DNA from: Nitrospina sp.
GTDB lineage: Bacteria; Nitrospinota; Nitrospinia; Nitrospinales; VA-1
Reading direction: 5' to 3'
Assembly (NCBI GenBank): GCA_002697825.1
Contig: NZYH01000002.1
Location: 1 to 18,978 of the forward strand
DNA: 18,978 bases
Position 1 is the first letter of the stretch; the number at the start of each line of letters is the position of its first letter. Below the pieces are notes generated by a model. The model saw only the letters and a list, made by a program, of their open reading frames with translations. It had not been told where the DNA came from and did not search any database. Shown here one piece after another: positions 1-8,034 of this stretch. The position numbers and the translations under genes were made by a program.

Positions 1-1
1 G

Positions 2-619
2 GAAATTAAAGAAAGAATAAAACCAGAGATTGAAAAAATAGAAAACTCAGAATTAAGACCGTACGAAAAACGATTAATGAAAAATGCGATTGCTCCGACT
101 GCACATATTTATGATGACCGAGTTCACGTACCGCTAATTCTTAGTGGTTATAACGTTCCAATAAAAAAAATGATTACTCAACAAGTCCAAAGTGTGGACA
201 TATTCCCAACTATTGCGGGAATAATTGGTCTAATTAATACAAATTATGGGAGAAGAGGACATAGTTTAGTACCCATATTAAAAAATAAAGAAATTGAAGA
301 ATTTCCTGCATTTTTGGAAAGTGCAACAAATTCTAAAAGATCATCTGATAGCAATGTTATTGGAATCAGAACTTCCGAATACAAATATTTTAGAGATAGA
401 AATGAAAAAACAAAAAATGTTCATCTATATGATTTGAAAAATGACCCATTAGAGGAATATAATATTTTAGAAAAAAATCATGAACTTGTAAAAAAAATGG
501 AAATAACTATTGAGAAAATTTTACAAAGTAAAAGTTTAGAGCATGATGAATCTAAAGATTTGAGTAAAGAAGAAATGAAAAAAGCACGAGCGGTGTTATC
601 TAAATTAGGATACATCTAG
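2..619 (+). CDS. Sulfatase-family protein, C-terminal part (5' end outside the window)
   Basis: This is the C-terminal part of an alkaline-phosphatase-superfamily sulfatase-type hydrolase. The frame is open without a stop from base 2, so the ATG at 77 is internal and the gene is cut by the window edge, not broken. Visible family features are the segment I-Y-D-D-R-V-H-V-P-L-I-L-S-G, the stretch V-D-I-F-P-T-I-A-G-I-I-G, and the typical late motif L-Y-D-L-K-N-D-P-L-E-E. The protein ends in L-S-K-L-G-Y-I, an ending common in sulfatases. The catalytic residue and metal ligands lie upstream of the window, so the substrate (sulfate, phosphate or phosphonate ester) cannot be judged. The next gene starts 3 bases after the stop, which suggests one transcript and a shared role in tailoring surface glycan. 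The family is clear; the function is open. Confidence 0.85.
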   Translation, partial: EIKERIKPEIEKIENSELRPYEKRLMKNAIAPTAHIYDDRVHVPLILSGYNVPIKKMITQQVQSVDIFPTIAGIIGLINTNYGRRGHSLVPILKNKEIEEFPAFLESATNSKRSSDSNVIGIRTSEYKYFRDRNEKTKNVHLYDLKNDPLEEYNILEKNHELVKKMEITIEKILQSKSLEHDESKDLSKEEMKKARAVLSKLGYI

Positions 620-622
620 ATA

Positions 623-1858
623 ATGGAAATAGAAATTTTTTCTATCCTAATATGGGTATTAAGTATAATTTGTTTAATAGAAATCTTAGCTTATGTTAGT
701 ATTTCATATACAAATAAAAAATTCCAATGGCTAATAATGCAAAAAGATGAAAATCCAAAGTTATCAAAAGAAGGATTAGAAAAATTTTTTGAACATGGTT
801 ATGATTCAGAGCTAGGCTGGATTAGGAAACCAAATACAACACATGAAGAAAAAGGTAAAGAGGGAATTACAAAATGGACAATAAATGATTATGGTGGAAG
901 AAATAATTTAGAATTTGAAAAAATTAATTCTAAAATATCAACTTATGGTGATTCATTTACATTTTGTCGTCAGGTTAATGATGATGGGACCTGGCAACAT
1001 TGGATATCCAAATTGCAAAATACAAATGTAAAAAATTTCGGAGTTGGCAATTACGGTTTGGATCAAACACTATTGCGTTTAAAAAGAGAATTTCCAAATA
1101 ATAAAACTGAAACAGTAATTATTGGAGTTGTTCCAGATACAATTAGTCGTATTGTTAGCATATGGAAGCATTATTATGAATATGGCAATACATTTGGATT
1201 CAAACCACGCTTTATTCTAAAAAATGAAATCTTAGAACTTTTAAAAAATCCAATCGATGATAAAACAAAATTTATTGATTATAGAGATTATATTAATGAA
1301 ATTAAAAAAAATGATTTTTTTTACAAGAAAAAATTTTTGAAAGAAAAATTATATTTTCCCTATTCTTTATTATTATTCAAAAATATGAAACGTAATTTTT
1401 CATTAATTTTTTGGATATTTTTGACTCAAATCTATAAGAAAATTGGTAAAGATACAACTAAAATTGAATGGAAACCAATGCGAATAATTATGCAAATTAA
1501 CTTAAAATGGAGAATTGAATTGTATGAAAATAAAAAAACTGTAGATCTTTTTAGGAAAATTATAGAGGAGTTTGTATCGTATTCAAAAAGAAATAATTTC
1601 AAACCAATGTTTGTATTTCTGCCCCAAAAAGACGACATACTGTTTATTAGAAAACATAAACATTTCTATGAAGAATTTGTTAATGATATTTCAAAGATAG
1701 AAAATTTGGTTGTGGTAGATATAGCAAAAAACTTGATTCCTGAAGAAAATTTAGATGAGTTGTACTCTGACCAAAATGACTACGGTGGTCATTATTCGGA
1801 ACTAGGAAATAAAAAAATTGCAAATCTTTTAGATCAAAAACTTAGAAATATTGTATAA
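623..1858 (+). CDS. Membrane-anchored SGNH/GDSL-like hydrolase or acyl-transfer protein
   Basis: This 411-residue protein has one hydrophobic segment at about residues 5-29, followed by a probably extracytoplasmic domain. SGNH-type blocks are visible: Y-G-D-S-F at 108-112 (Ser111 as nucleophile), F-G-V-G-N-Y-G at 139-145 (block with Asn), and a late D-Y-G-G-H-Y at 386-391 that could supply the Asp and His. Relatives hydrolyse or transfer acyl esters, for example O-acetyl groups on polysaccharides. The acceptor cannot be read from the sequence. The ATG at 623 follows the sulfatase stop by 3 bases, so the two are probably co-transcribed. The middle (about 215-300) is basic and aromatic and matches nothing I recognise. 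The fold assignment is fairly secure; deacetylase versus acetyltransferase is undecided. Confidence 0.7.
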   Translation: MEIEIFSILIWVLSIICLIEILAYVSISYTNKKFQWLIMQKDENPKLSKEGLEKFFEHGYDSELGWIRKPNTTHEEKGKEGITKWTINDYGGRNNLEFEKINSKISTYGDSFTFCRQVNDDGTWQHWISKLQNTNVKNFGVGNYGLDQTLLRLKREFPNNKTETVIIGVVPDTISRIVSIWKHYYEYGNTFGFKPRFILKNEILELLKNPIDDKTKFIDYRDYINEIKKNDFFYKKKFLKEKLYFPYSLLLFKNMKRNFSLIFWIFLTQIYKKIGKDTTKIEWKPMRIIMQINLKWRIELYENKKTVDLFRKIIEEFVSYSKRNNFKPMFVFLPQKDDILFIRKHKHFYEEFVNDISKIENLVVVDIAKNLIPEENLDELYSDQNDYGGHYSELGNKKIANLLDQKLRNIV

Positions 1859-1871
1859 ATCTAAATTTTGT

Positions 1872-3017
1872 TTAGTTTAATTTTGTATCTATTTCATTTT
1901 CATTAAGATAATGAATTAGTCGTTGTCTAAAAAATATAATTTCCTCGGAATTTTCAGAGTAAATATTATCTAATTCATCAGGGTCATTTTTTAAATCATA
2001 GAATTCCCAAGTTTCTGGGACATCATTGTAGATTAATTTTTTATTATTACTTCTAACACAAAATACATTATGTTTTGTTGGTGAAGGCCATGGACCATAC
2101 AAACCTCCTGTTTCAACAAACACTTCTCTATCATCCAAATTCGGATTGTTAATTAAAGAAAATAGACTTTCACCCTGAATTTTTACTGAAGAATGATCAA
2201 TATTTTGACCGATAATTTCGGCAATAGTTGGAAAAATATCTATGGTCCTACATTGATTTGTTAAAGTTTTTGACGATATTTTTGGTGTACTAATCATACA
2301 AAATACCTTTAATGTATAATCATAAACATAAACTCCATAAAATTTCTCTCCGTTCTTTTCACCAATACTTGTTCCATGATCTGAAAAAAAGATTAAGATT
2401 GTTTTATCAGCAATATTTGTTTCTTCTAATACTTTCTGTAATGTTGATACATAATTATCACAATAAGGTAAATAAGAATTCAATCTTTGATTATTTTCAT
2501 CTTGTGAAGAAAAGTAATCATCGTCTATACTTTCTTGATCATATTTTTGAATTACAGCATCTACCAAATGCTTATGAATTTCTGTATAATGAAGAAACAA
2601 AAAGAATTTTTGTTTTTCTGATAATTTCTTTATAATTTCCTCATGTCTTTCTGAAAAATTTACAGTTTTTTCATCAAAAATATTTATTTCATCGAAACCA
2701 TTTTTTGGAATAACTGATTCATCTATAAGATCACATGAAGTATAATAACCAGATTTTTTAAGTAATTGAGTAATAGTCGTTATACTATCTTTAAACTTGA
2801 AAATATTGTAGTAACCATTTACACCATGACGTGACGGGTACATTCCTGAAAAAATTGAATGTAATGATGCAAATGTATACGGAGCTACTGTTTTCATTTC
2901 TGGAAAATAATATGAATTTTGTTTTAATTTATTTAATGATGGTATTAATTCAACTCTATCCTGCCTAAGACCATCAAGATTAATTAAAATTATATTAAAA
3001 TTTTTTAATTCTGTCAT
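1872..3017 (-). CDS. Sulfatase/alkaline-phosphatase-superfamily protein with Thr at the nucleophile position
   Basis: This complete 381-residue protein has a sulfatase-like fold. It shows the first metal motif I-N-L-D-G-L-R at 12-18 (Asp15), the active-site segment T-F-A-S-L then S-G-M-Y-P-S-R-H-G at about 48-65, an H-Y-T-E-I-H motif near 143-148, the second metal motif F-S-D-H-G at 211-215, and Y-D-L-K-N-D-P near the C-terminus. Where formylglycine sulfatases have C/S-x-P-S-R, my alignment by eye places T-F-A-S-L, with Thr48 as nucleophile. Thr nucleophiles are known in lipoteichoic acid synthase and phosphoethanolamine transferases, so phospho- or phosphonotransfer, or diester hydrolysis, is at least as likely as sulfatase action. 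No signal peptide is visible, so it is probably cytoplasmic. It lies 50 bases downstream of the nucleotidyltransferase on the same strand and has its own TATA-like element. Confidence 0.8.
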   Translation of the reverse strand: MTELKNFNIILINLDGLRQDRVELIPSLNKLKQNSYYFPEMKTVAPYTFASLHSIFSGMYPSRHGVNGYYNIFKFKDSITTITQLLKKSGYYTSCDLIDESVIPKNGFDEINIFDEKTVNFSERHEEIIKKLSEKQKFFLFLHYTEIHKHLVDAVIQKYDQESIDDDYFSSQDENNQRLNSYLPYCDNYVSTLQKVLEETNIADKTILIFFSDHGTSIGEKNGEKFYGVYVYDYTLKVFCMISTPKISSKTLTNQCRTIDIFPTIAEIIGQNIDHSSVKIQGESLFSLINNPNLDDREVFVETGGLYGPWPSPTKHNVFCVRSNNKKLIYNDVPETWEFYDLKNDPDELDNIYSENSEEIIFFRQRLIHYLNENEIDTKLN

Positions 3018-3035
3018 ACCATAAATTAGAATATT

Positions 3036-3046
3036 ATAATAATATA
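3036..3046 (-). promoter_or_regulatory. TATA-like box of the sulfatase-fold gene
   Basis: On the - strand the sequence reads TATATTATTAT, centred about 24 bases before the ATG at 3017. This spacing fits an archaeal leaderless transcript and suggests the gene can be transcribed independently of the cluster upstream. The region is AT-rich, so a chance match is possible. Confidence 0.4.
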
Positions 3047-3067
3047 CATTAGTATTGATTATGATGA

Positions 3068-3862
3068 TCAGTTACTATCAAGATCAATAAATTCAGAAAT
3101 TGTGTTGTCAGTATATTTTTTTTGATAAAGATTGTAATCAGTAATTGAATCTACTTCAAGCCAACCCCCACTTATTGGAACAGATGCAACTCTGCTATTA
3201 TTATTGATTAACCCTTGAATTAAATCAGTCATATAGGATTTTTCAAAAGGGATATTGGAGTTCAAAATATTTTTTCCTTTAGAAGAATTTTTTTTTGCAG
3301 AATCATAGAGATCGATTAGATTTTGTACTCCTTCATTTTGAAATTTCATTAATCCAATATATTGTCCTTGAATTTCATCAAGATTTTTAATTTTTTGACC
3401 AATATTGGTTATGAAACCATCTTCATTTAATATCAAACTTTCTGCATCATTTTCAGGATTATCAAATCTTGCATTCCACAATGATTTCCAATTTTTATCA
3501 ATAACAACAGAAATATCATCATCAGATGACATTAATTTTTTCATTACAGATTGTTCAAATATTATATCACCATAAGAGACAATTACGGTTCCGTCAAGTT
3601 TCTCTCTTGCACAAAAAAGTGTTTCAACCATATTAGTAGTATTATAATTTAGATTTTGAAAATATGTCATGTTTGGAAGATTTATTTTATTTCCCAAATA
3701 TCCTTTGACAATTGTAATATCAGTTATACCTAAATTATGAAAAACTTGTAGTTGCCATTGAAGTAAACTTTTTCCAAATAGATTAACTAAACACTTAGGT
3801 TGTTCATTAGTTAGAGGACGTAAACGTTTTCCTTCACCAGCGGATAAAATTATTACTTTCAA
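3068..3862 (-). CDS. Nucleotidyltransferase, candidate CTP:phosphoglutamine (Cj1416-like) or CTP:phosphonate cytidylyltransferase
   Basis: This 264-residue protein belongs to the sugar-phosphate/choline-phosphate nucleotidyltransferase superfamily. The signature S-A-G-E-G-K-R-L-R-P-L-T with Lys23 in Q-P-K-C-L is at residues 7-25. N-T-T-N-M-V at 74-79 resembles the LicC/PntC type that activates phosphocholine or 2-aminoethylphosphonate. Y-G-D-I-I at 97-101 carries the metal-binding Asp, and G-G-W-L-E-V-D near the C-terminus is a second family motif. It starts 4 bases after the stop of the amidotransferase-type hydrolase. With that gene and the PEP-synthase-like gene it reproduces the Campylobacter Cj1416-1417-1418 set, in which this enzyme joins CMP to L-glutamine phosphate. 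The nearby phosphonate genes make CMP-phosphonate formation an alternative. The superfamily is sure; the substrate is inferred. Confidence 0.85.
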   Translation of the reverse strand: MKVIILSAGEGKRLRPLTNEQPKCLVNLFGKSLLQWQLQVFHNLGITDITIVKGYLGNKINLPNMTYFQNLNYNTTNMVETLFCAREKLDGTVIVSYGDIIFEQSVMKKLMSSDDDISVVIDKNWKSLWNARFDNPENDAESLILNEDGFITNIGQKIKNLDEIQGQYIGLMKFQNEGVQNLIDLYDSAKKNSSKGKNILNSNIPFEKSYMTDLIQGLINNNSRVASVPISGGWLEVDSITDYNLYQKKYTDNTISEFIDLDSN

Positions 3863-3866
3863 GAAT

Positions 3867-4514
3867 TTATTTCCAAAAGTTATCGTCGTAAATATTTCTT
3901 AAAATTAGTTCACTATTTTCAGCATGATCTCTTTCAGGATGCCACATTACACCAACAATAGGTAATTTTGTATGGAAAAAACCTTCAATTGTAGAATCAT
4001 TATCAGAAATTGCAAAAGGTTGCAAGTTTTCGCCTAAAATTTCTTTAGTAATAGTGTTATTATGAAATGAATTAACATTTAATGATGATTTTCCAATCAT
4101 GTTAGAAAATTTTGAATTAATGATTTGGATGTTGTGAGAATTTTTTACATGTTCGGTTGTAGAATTAATATTAATTGAACCACCAAAATAATTATTTATT
4201 ATTTGCATTCCTCTACATACTCCAAATATTGGAATCTTTTGTTTTAGACTAAACTCAATAATTATATTTTCAGAATGATCTCTTTCGGGATTTTTACCTA
4301 TATTATCTCCACCAGATAAAATTATTCCATCTAAATTAGAAGTTAAAAGAAATTCATCAAGATTTTTTAAATTATTTGGAATAAGAATTGGAAATGCATT
4401 TAAATTTTCAATTAAAGTTAACCAATCGTGACTTAATGCATCACGTTTTTCTTCATAATTTATTTCCTCAACTATTCTTAATGATATTCCTAACCTGATT
4501 TTTGAATTATTCAT
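3867..4514 (-). CDS. Class-I glutamine amidotransferase-like hydrolase (peptidase C26), candidate gamma-glutamyl-CDP-amidate hydrolase
   Basis: This 215-residue protein contains one amidotransferase-type domain and no synthetase domain. The catalytic triad is readable: Cys100 in G-V-C-R-G-M-Q, and His192 with Glu194 in W-H-P-E-R-D. L-S-G-G-D-N-I-G at 66-73, followed by P-E-R-D-H-S-E, is typical of the gamma-glutamyl hydrolase (PuuD-like) branch. In C. jejuni the relative Cj1417 removes glutamate from CDP-L-glutamine to leave cytidine diphosphoramidate, and its gene lies between the same two partners as here. General gamma-glutamyl cleavage is the alternative. It probably forms one transcription unit with the nucleotidyltransferase gene 4 bases downstream. 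A TATA-like element before the ATG could also start transcription here. The motif P-E-R-D-H-x-E-N occurs twice, once at each end of the protein. Confidence 0.85.
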   Translation of the reverse strand: MNNSKIRLGISLRIVEEINYEEKRDALSHDWLTLIENLNAFPILIPNNLKNLDEFLLTSNLDGIILSGGDNIGKNPERDHSENIIIEFSLKQKIPIFGVCRGMQIINNYFGGSININSTTEHVKNSHNIQIINSKFSNMIGKSSLNVNSFHNNTITKEILGENLQPFAISDNDSTIEGFFHTKLPIVGVMWHPERDHAENSELILRNIYDDNFWK

Positions 4515-4534
4515 TTTTTTATTACCATTTTCAA

Positions 4535-4546
4535 TTTAATATATTT
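4535..4546 (-). promoter_or_regulatory. TATA-like box before the amidotransferase-type hydrolase gene
   Basis: On the - strand this reads AAATATATTAAA, centred about 26 bases before the ATG at 4514, in the 56-base gap behind the PEP-synthase-like gene. It could start a leaderless message for the hydrolase and nucleotidyltransferase genes. The assignment rests on position and base composition only. Confidence 0.4.
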
Positions 4547-4570
4547 CACGTATGATTTAACTATCCAATT

Positions 4571-7036
4571 TTATTTTATGTAGCCTAATGATTTAAGAAT
4601 TCTTTTTTCTTCAAGAAATTCATCAGGATTTTCAGATTCTAATAAAATAATTTGTTCATTTTTACAATCCAGCAGTATTTTTTTTGTTTTAAGTAATTTT
4701 TCATATAATATTTCACCACACCCAATTGCAGCTGGAAGACCTAATTCTGCACATCTAATGGCCATATGAGAAGCAACTCCACCATATTTTGTAATCAAAC
4801 CTAAAGGATTTTTTGTAAAGATCCAGTCATATCCTGGATCAGCATTTTCAATAATGACTATCTTGTTTGAAAATAATGGTATTTTGGTTTCTAAATTATC
4901 CAGAATCACAGTATTACCAGAAACAAAATTTGTGGTAATGTAATTTGGTTTTGTAATCATATATTGAATAACCTCAAAATCATTTTTTGAAAAAATTAGA
5001 GGAGGTAGGACTAATGAACTGTTAAGTGATTTCTTTTTGCCATTACGAATTATTTCTTTTCTAAGAATTCCTTTTAAGATTGATTTTGTTTTGTTTTTAT
5101 GTTTAATTAGAGTCTGAATATCCAAATGGGAGACATCATCCCTGGAAAATCCTAGATATAATCCTGAACTTGCAATTAATTCTAGTGCAGCACTCAAGTT
5201 TTTTGTGAATTCAAATTTTAGTTTTTCACGTTGAACTAATGATTGCTCTATAAAATCCCAGAAAGATATTTGATTGAAATCAATTCCATGTTTACCTAGA
5301 ATTTTTGGTGTTTCTATTTTAGAATTTTCTATTTTTGTTGATTGTTTTTTTGCATATTTTATTTTATCAAGAAATTTTTCTGTCTTATCATATCTAGATG
5401 CAGTTATATCATATGTTCCAGAACGTAGATGACCATATTTCTTGAGTAATTGTTTTTTAGACAATTTATTTGATACATATTGGTTAAAATCAGTTTGTAA
5501 TTCAGATACAGGTGTAACAATGGAATTCATAAAATTCTCAATAACTTGATTTTCAATGTATCCTTCTTTTTCAAGACTTTTCATAAGAATAGAACCAATA
5601 AATGCAATTCTGGCAATAGTTGAAAAATTTACTGTTCCAAATTTTTTACAATTTTTTAGAAGTTCTTCAGCGGCAGTTAACATACTTGTATGATTTGTAG
5701 TTTTAGAACCTAATTCTTGATGAATTTCGGTAAAAGATTGTTGCATTGATTTTATTGCATTTTCAGTACCAATTGAAATTTCAGGGAATGCATTGATTAT
5801 GTTATTCGTGAGTTTTTTCAAACTTTCTTTTAGTAATTGAATGTCATTTTTTGTGAATTTGTGCTTTTTTAGTTCCTGTAACCGTTTTTCTAAAGTAAGA
5901 TCATAACATGTGAATAAAATTTCAAATTCAACTTTATCATGTAAATGAGGATTTTGAACTAACTTTTCAAGATAAAAATTCATTAATTTTTGTTCAAGAT
6001 TTTTTGGAATTGAATTTGGTATCAATGAATTAAAACTTGCTCTTACATCAACATATGGTTTATTTCCAAACTTTTTCATTAATGAATTAGTTTTTACGTC
6101 CTTATATCCAATGAGAGTTCTTCCTTGGTTCCAAACTTTTTCCATAATTAAATAATCATATAATGAATAATCTAGATGATTTGGATTACTACCAATAATT
6201 TCTGCAGGATTCCAATCAGTCATGTCAGAAAAAATTGTAAAAGAACCAGGAATTTTTTTTAACTTATTGATTTTTTCAAATTGATTTTGATTTTTAAAAA
6301 TTAATTTTTGAAGTTTTTGAATTGATTTATCATTTTGAGAAGATTGTATTGATGTAATTGGTCGAACCTGAAATATAATAACATCTTTTTTATTATTTAT
6401 TCCAAATTCTATATCTAATTTATCAGATTGAAGTAAAGTTTCTAATTCATTTATCGAGTTAAGTAGTTTTTGCCATTTGGTAGGAATTCTAGATTTTTTT
6501 GATTTTTTAAAAATTTTAACAGTATTGCCTATTCTTCCATGAGTAACACCATCAGTTGAAACGCCTTCCTCATAATTGATTACATAATAAGGTGAACCAA
6601 TATCAGGAGTTTTAGAAAAAACCACTCCACTGATAATAATATTTTTTGAAAAGGTTTGGATTAAAATTTGATTTTGTAGGTTTGGATTATTCTTTTTTGA
6701 ATATGAATCAATTACTCTTTCAATATTTTTAATTAATCGAGTTTTTGATTTTGTATCAATATTCTGTATGCTGAGGTAGTTACCTGCTTGTGACTCTTCA
6801 TATGAATCCTCTCCGATTGCTGAGCTTCTGATTATGATTTTATTTTTTTTATAATTTGTTTGAATATCTGAAATTATCTTTGATTTATTTTTATTCCAAT
6901 CTAAAACAGTGAAATCATAGAAATTTTCAATTTTTGACTTGGTTATTTTATCATATAAAAATTTCAAAGTATTAGATTTTGTACTGGATTTTAACTGTGA
7001 GTAAAATAATCCTAAATTTTTCTTATTTTTTACCAT
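4571..7036 (-). CDS. PEP-synthase-like kinase, candidate L-glutamine kinase (Cj1418-like)
   Basis: This protein of about 821 residues has PEP synthase/pyruvate phosphate dikinase architecture. The N-terminal ATP-grasp region carries R-S-S-A-I-G-E-D-S at about 70-78 and ends in D-I-E-F-G-I and F-Q-V-R-P-I near 208-227. A long central region matches no domain I recognise. The C-terminal swivelling domain carries the phosphohistidine motif G-G-V-A-S-H-M-A-I-R, with the His near residue 757, then G-L-P-A-A-I-G-C-G. The PEP/pyruvate barrel of true PEP synthase is not apparent. In C. jejuni the same layout in Cj1418 phosphorylates the amide nitrogen of L-glutamine. I chose the ATG at 7036 because AGGT lies upstream of it; an in-frame TTG at 7048 would add four residues. 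It follows the alcohol dehydrogenase gene closely and probably shares its message. Other phosphohistidine kinases, such as rifampin phosphotransferase types, are the alternative. Confidence 0.8.
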   Translation of the reverse strand: MVKNKKNLGLFYSQLKSSTKSNTLKFLYDKITKSKIENFYDFTVLDWNKNKSKIISDIQTNYKKNKIIIRSSAIGEDSYEESQAGNYLSIQNIDTKSKTRLIKNIERVIDSYSKKNNPNLQNQILIQTFSKNIIISGVVFSKTPDIGSPYYVINYEEGVSTDGVTHGRIGNTVKIFKKSKKSRIPTKWQKLLNSINELETLLQSDKLDIEFGINNKKDVIIFQVRPITSIQSSQNDKSIQKLQKLIFKNQNQFEKINKLKKIPGSFTIFSDMTDWNPAEIIGSNPNHLDYSLYDYLIMEKVWNQGRTLIGYKDVKTNSLMKKFGNKPYVDVRASFNSLIPNSIPKNLEQKLMNFYLEKLVQNPHLHDKVEFEILFTCYDLTLEKRLQELKKHKFTKNDIQLLKESLKKLTNNIINAFPEISIGTENAIKSMQQSFTEIHQELGSKTTNHTSMLTAAEELLKNCKKFGTVNFSTIARIAFIGSILMKSLEKEGYIENQVIENFMNSIVTPVSELQTDFNQYVSNKLSKKQLLKKYGHLRSGTYDITASRYDKTEKFLDKIKYAKKQSTKIENSKIETPKILGKHGIDFNQISFWDFIEQSLVQREKLKFEFTKNLSAALELIASSGLYLGFSRDDVSHLDIQTLIKHKNKTKSILKGILRKEIIRNGKKKSLNSSLVLPPLIFSKNDFEVIQYMITKPNYITTNFVSGNTVILDNLETKIPLFSNKIVIIENADPGYDWIFTKNPLGLITKYGGVASHMAIRCAELGLPAAIGCGEILYEKLLKTKKILLDCKNEQIILLESENPDEFLEEKRILKSLGYIK

Positions 7037-7054
7037 TTTACCTATCAATATTCA

Positions 7055-8002
7055 TTATTCAAATACTTTGTTATCATTTATTTTTTCTAATAATTTTACT
7101 AAATGATTCTTATCTACACTATGAGGATTGTTATCAAGATGTTTTTTATCTTGCAATATTAAATCTGCAGCATCATCTAGATTTTGTTTTAAATTAATTG
7201 TGGAAAAATTTAGTTTTTTTACAATTTTTGTGAATCTCTCATAAAATTGTGATTTATTAAATTTATGGGCAACGGATGTTGTAAAAGCTAATGCATGTCC
7301 ATGGGATATACCTTCATTTGAAAAAACATATGATAATGCATGACCCAATGTTGTAGATGAATTACCGAATCCCAATCCAGTATACAATGAACCCATGACG
7401 ATACTTTCCATATCATTATTAAAAATTCCATATTCAAGTTTTTCAAATCCTTGTTTACAAAAGAATTTGGTATATGGATTAGATAATTTACTATCATAAC
7501 CCTCAGTAGATTGAGCACATGCATCAATTACTGAATTTTTAAAAACATTTTCTGGGGTGTGAGATAAGAAATATGGATCTTCGATTGCAATATCTGCAAA
7601 TAATTTATCATCATGGAAGCTTTGTTTTTTACCATCAACTTTTAATACAGAAATTCTAGTTACTTCACTTCCACTACCAAAAGTTGTCGGAATAAGGATT
7701 TTCATTTTTTTTAACTTGTATGCTACAAATTTAGCGACGTCTAAACAACTTCCACCACCCAAACCAACTATTGATGAGATTTCAGAGTTTTTCCATGTTT
7801 GAATTATTGATTCAGTTGTATCAATAGACGGATTGTTCTCAACGCTGTCAAAAATTTCTGCAGTTTCAAGATTTAGATAATTTAACCATCCACGATTTTT
7901 TGCACCTTTTGAAGTAATTACTAGACAATTTTTTGGGAATTTGAAATTCTTAGCAGAATTATTGCCAATTAGGATTTGGTTTGGTTGTTTTATAGTATGC
8001 AT
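7055..8002 (-). CDS. Iron-type alcohol dehydrogenase, candidate phosphonoacetaldehyde reductase
   Basis: This 315-residue group-III (Fe-dependent) alcohol dehydrogenase has the nucleotide-binding G-L-G-G-G-S at 80-85 and P-T-T-F-G-S-G-S-E-V-T at 105-115. Probable metal ligands are Asp160 in I-D-A-C-A-Q-S-T-E-G, His221 in T-L-G-H-A-L-S-Y and His234 in I-S-H-G-H-A. The position of the usual first His ligand (D-x-x-x-H) is Gln164. I recall Gln here in some phosphonate-cluster relatives but cannot verify it. The protein is about 70 residues shorter than the usual 380-400. Because pepM and a decarboxylase half diverge 51 bases away, reduction of phosphonoacetaldehyde to 2-hydroxyethylphosphonate is the best guess. 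It heads the - strand cluster, so phosphonate and glutamine-kinase genes are probably expressed together. The family is sure; the substrate is inferred. Confidence 0.8.
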   Translation of the reverse strand: MHTIKQPNQILIGNNSAKNFKFPKNCLVITSKGAKNRGWLNYLNLETAEIFDSVENNPSIDTTESIIQTWKNSEISSIVGLGGGSCLDVAKFVAYKLKKMKILIPTTFGSGSEVTRISVLKVDGKKQSFHDDKLFADIAIEDPYFLSHTPENVFKNSVIDACAQSTEGYDSKLSNPYTKFFCKQGFEKLEYGIFNNDMESIVMGSLYTGLGFGNSSTTLGHALSYVFSNEGISHGHALAFTTSVAHKFNKSQFYERFTKIVKKLNFSTINLKQNLDDAADLILQDKKHLDNNPHSVDKNHLVKLLEKINDNKVFE

Positions 8003-8025
8003 ACAAATAGTAAATTCTTAGGATG

Positions 8026-8034
8026 TTTTTAATA
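8026..8034. promoter_or_regulatory. Shared TATA-like element between the divergent dehydrogenase and pepM genes
   Basis: TTTTTAATA on the + strand reads TATTAAAAA on the - strand. Its centre is about 24 bases before the pepM start at 8054 and about 28 bases before the dehydrogenase start at 8002. It is the only clear TATA-like run in the 51-base gap, so one element may set leaderless transcription in both directions. This is a positional inference. Confidence 0.45.

Noticed and set aside
2..619. Sulfatase fragment as a pseudogene
   Set aside because: The frame stays open to the window edge, so truncation is due to the window and not to mutation.
2312..2635. 107-residue open frame on the + strand inside the sulfatase-fold gene
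   Set aside because: It lies opposite a clearly coding gene with conserved motifs, and its translation is low-complexity and matches no family.
4571..7036. Housekeeping PEP synthase or pyruvate phosphate dikinase
   Set aside because: The C-terminal PEP/pyruvate barrel is not apparent: the protein ends shortly after the phosphohistidine domain, and the neighbours are not central-metabolism genes.
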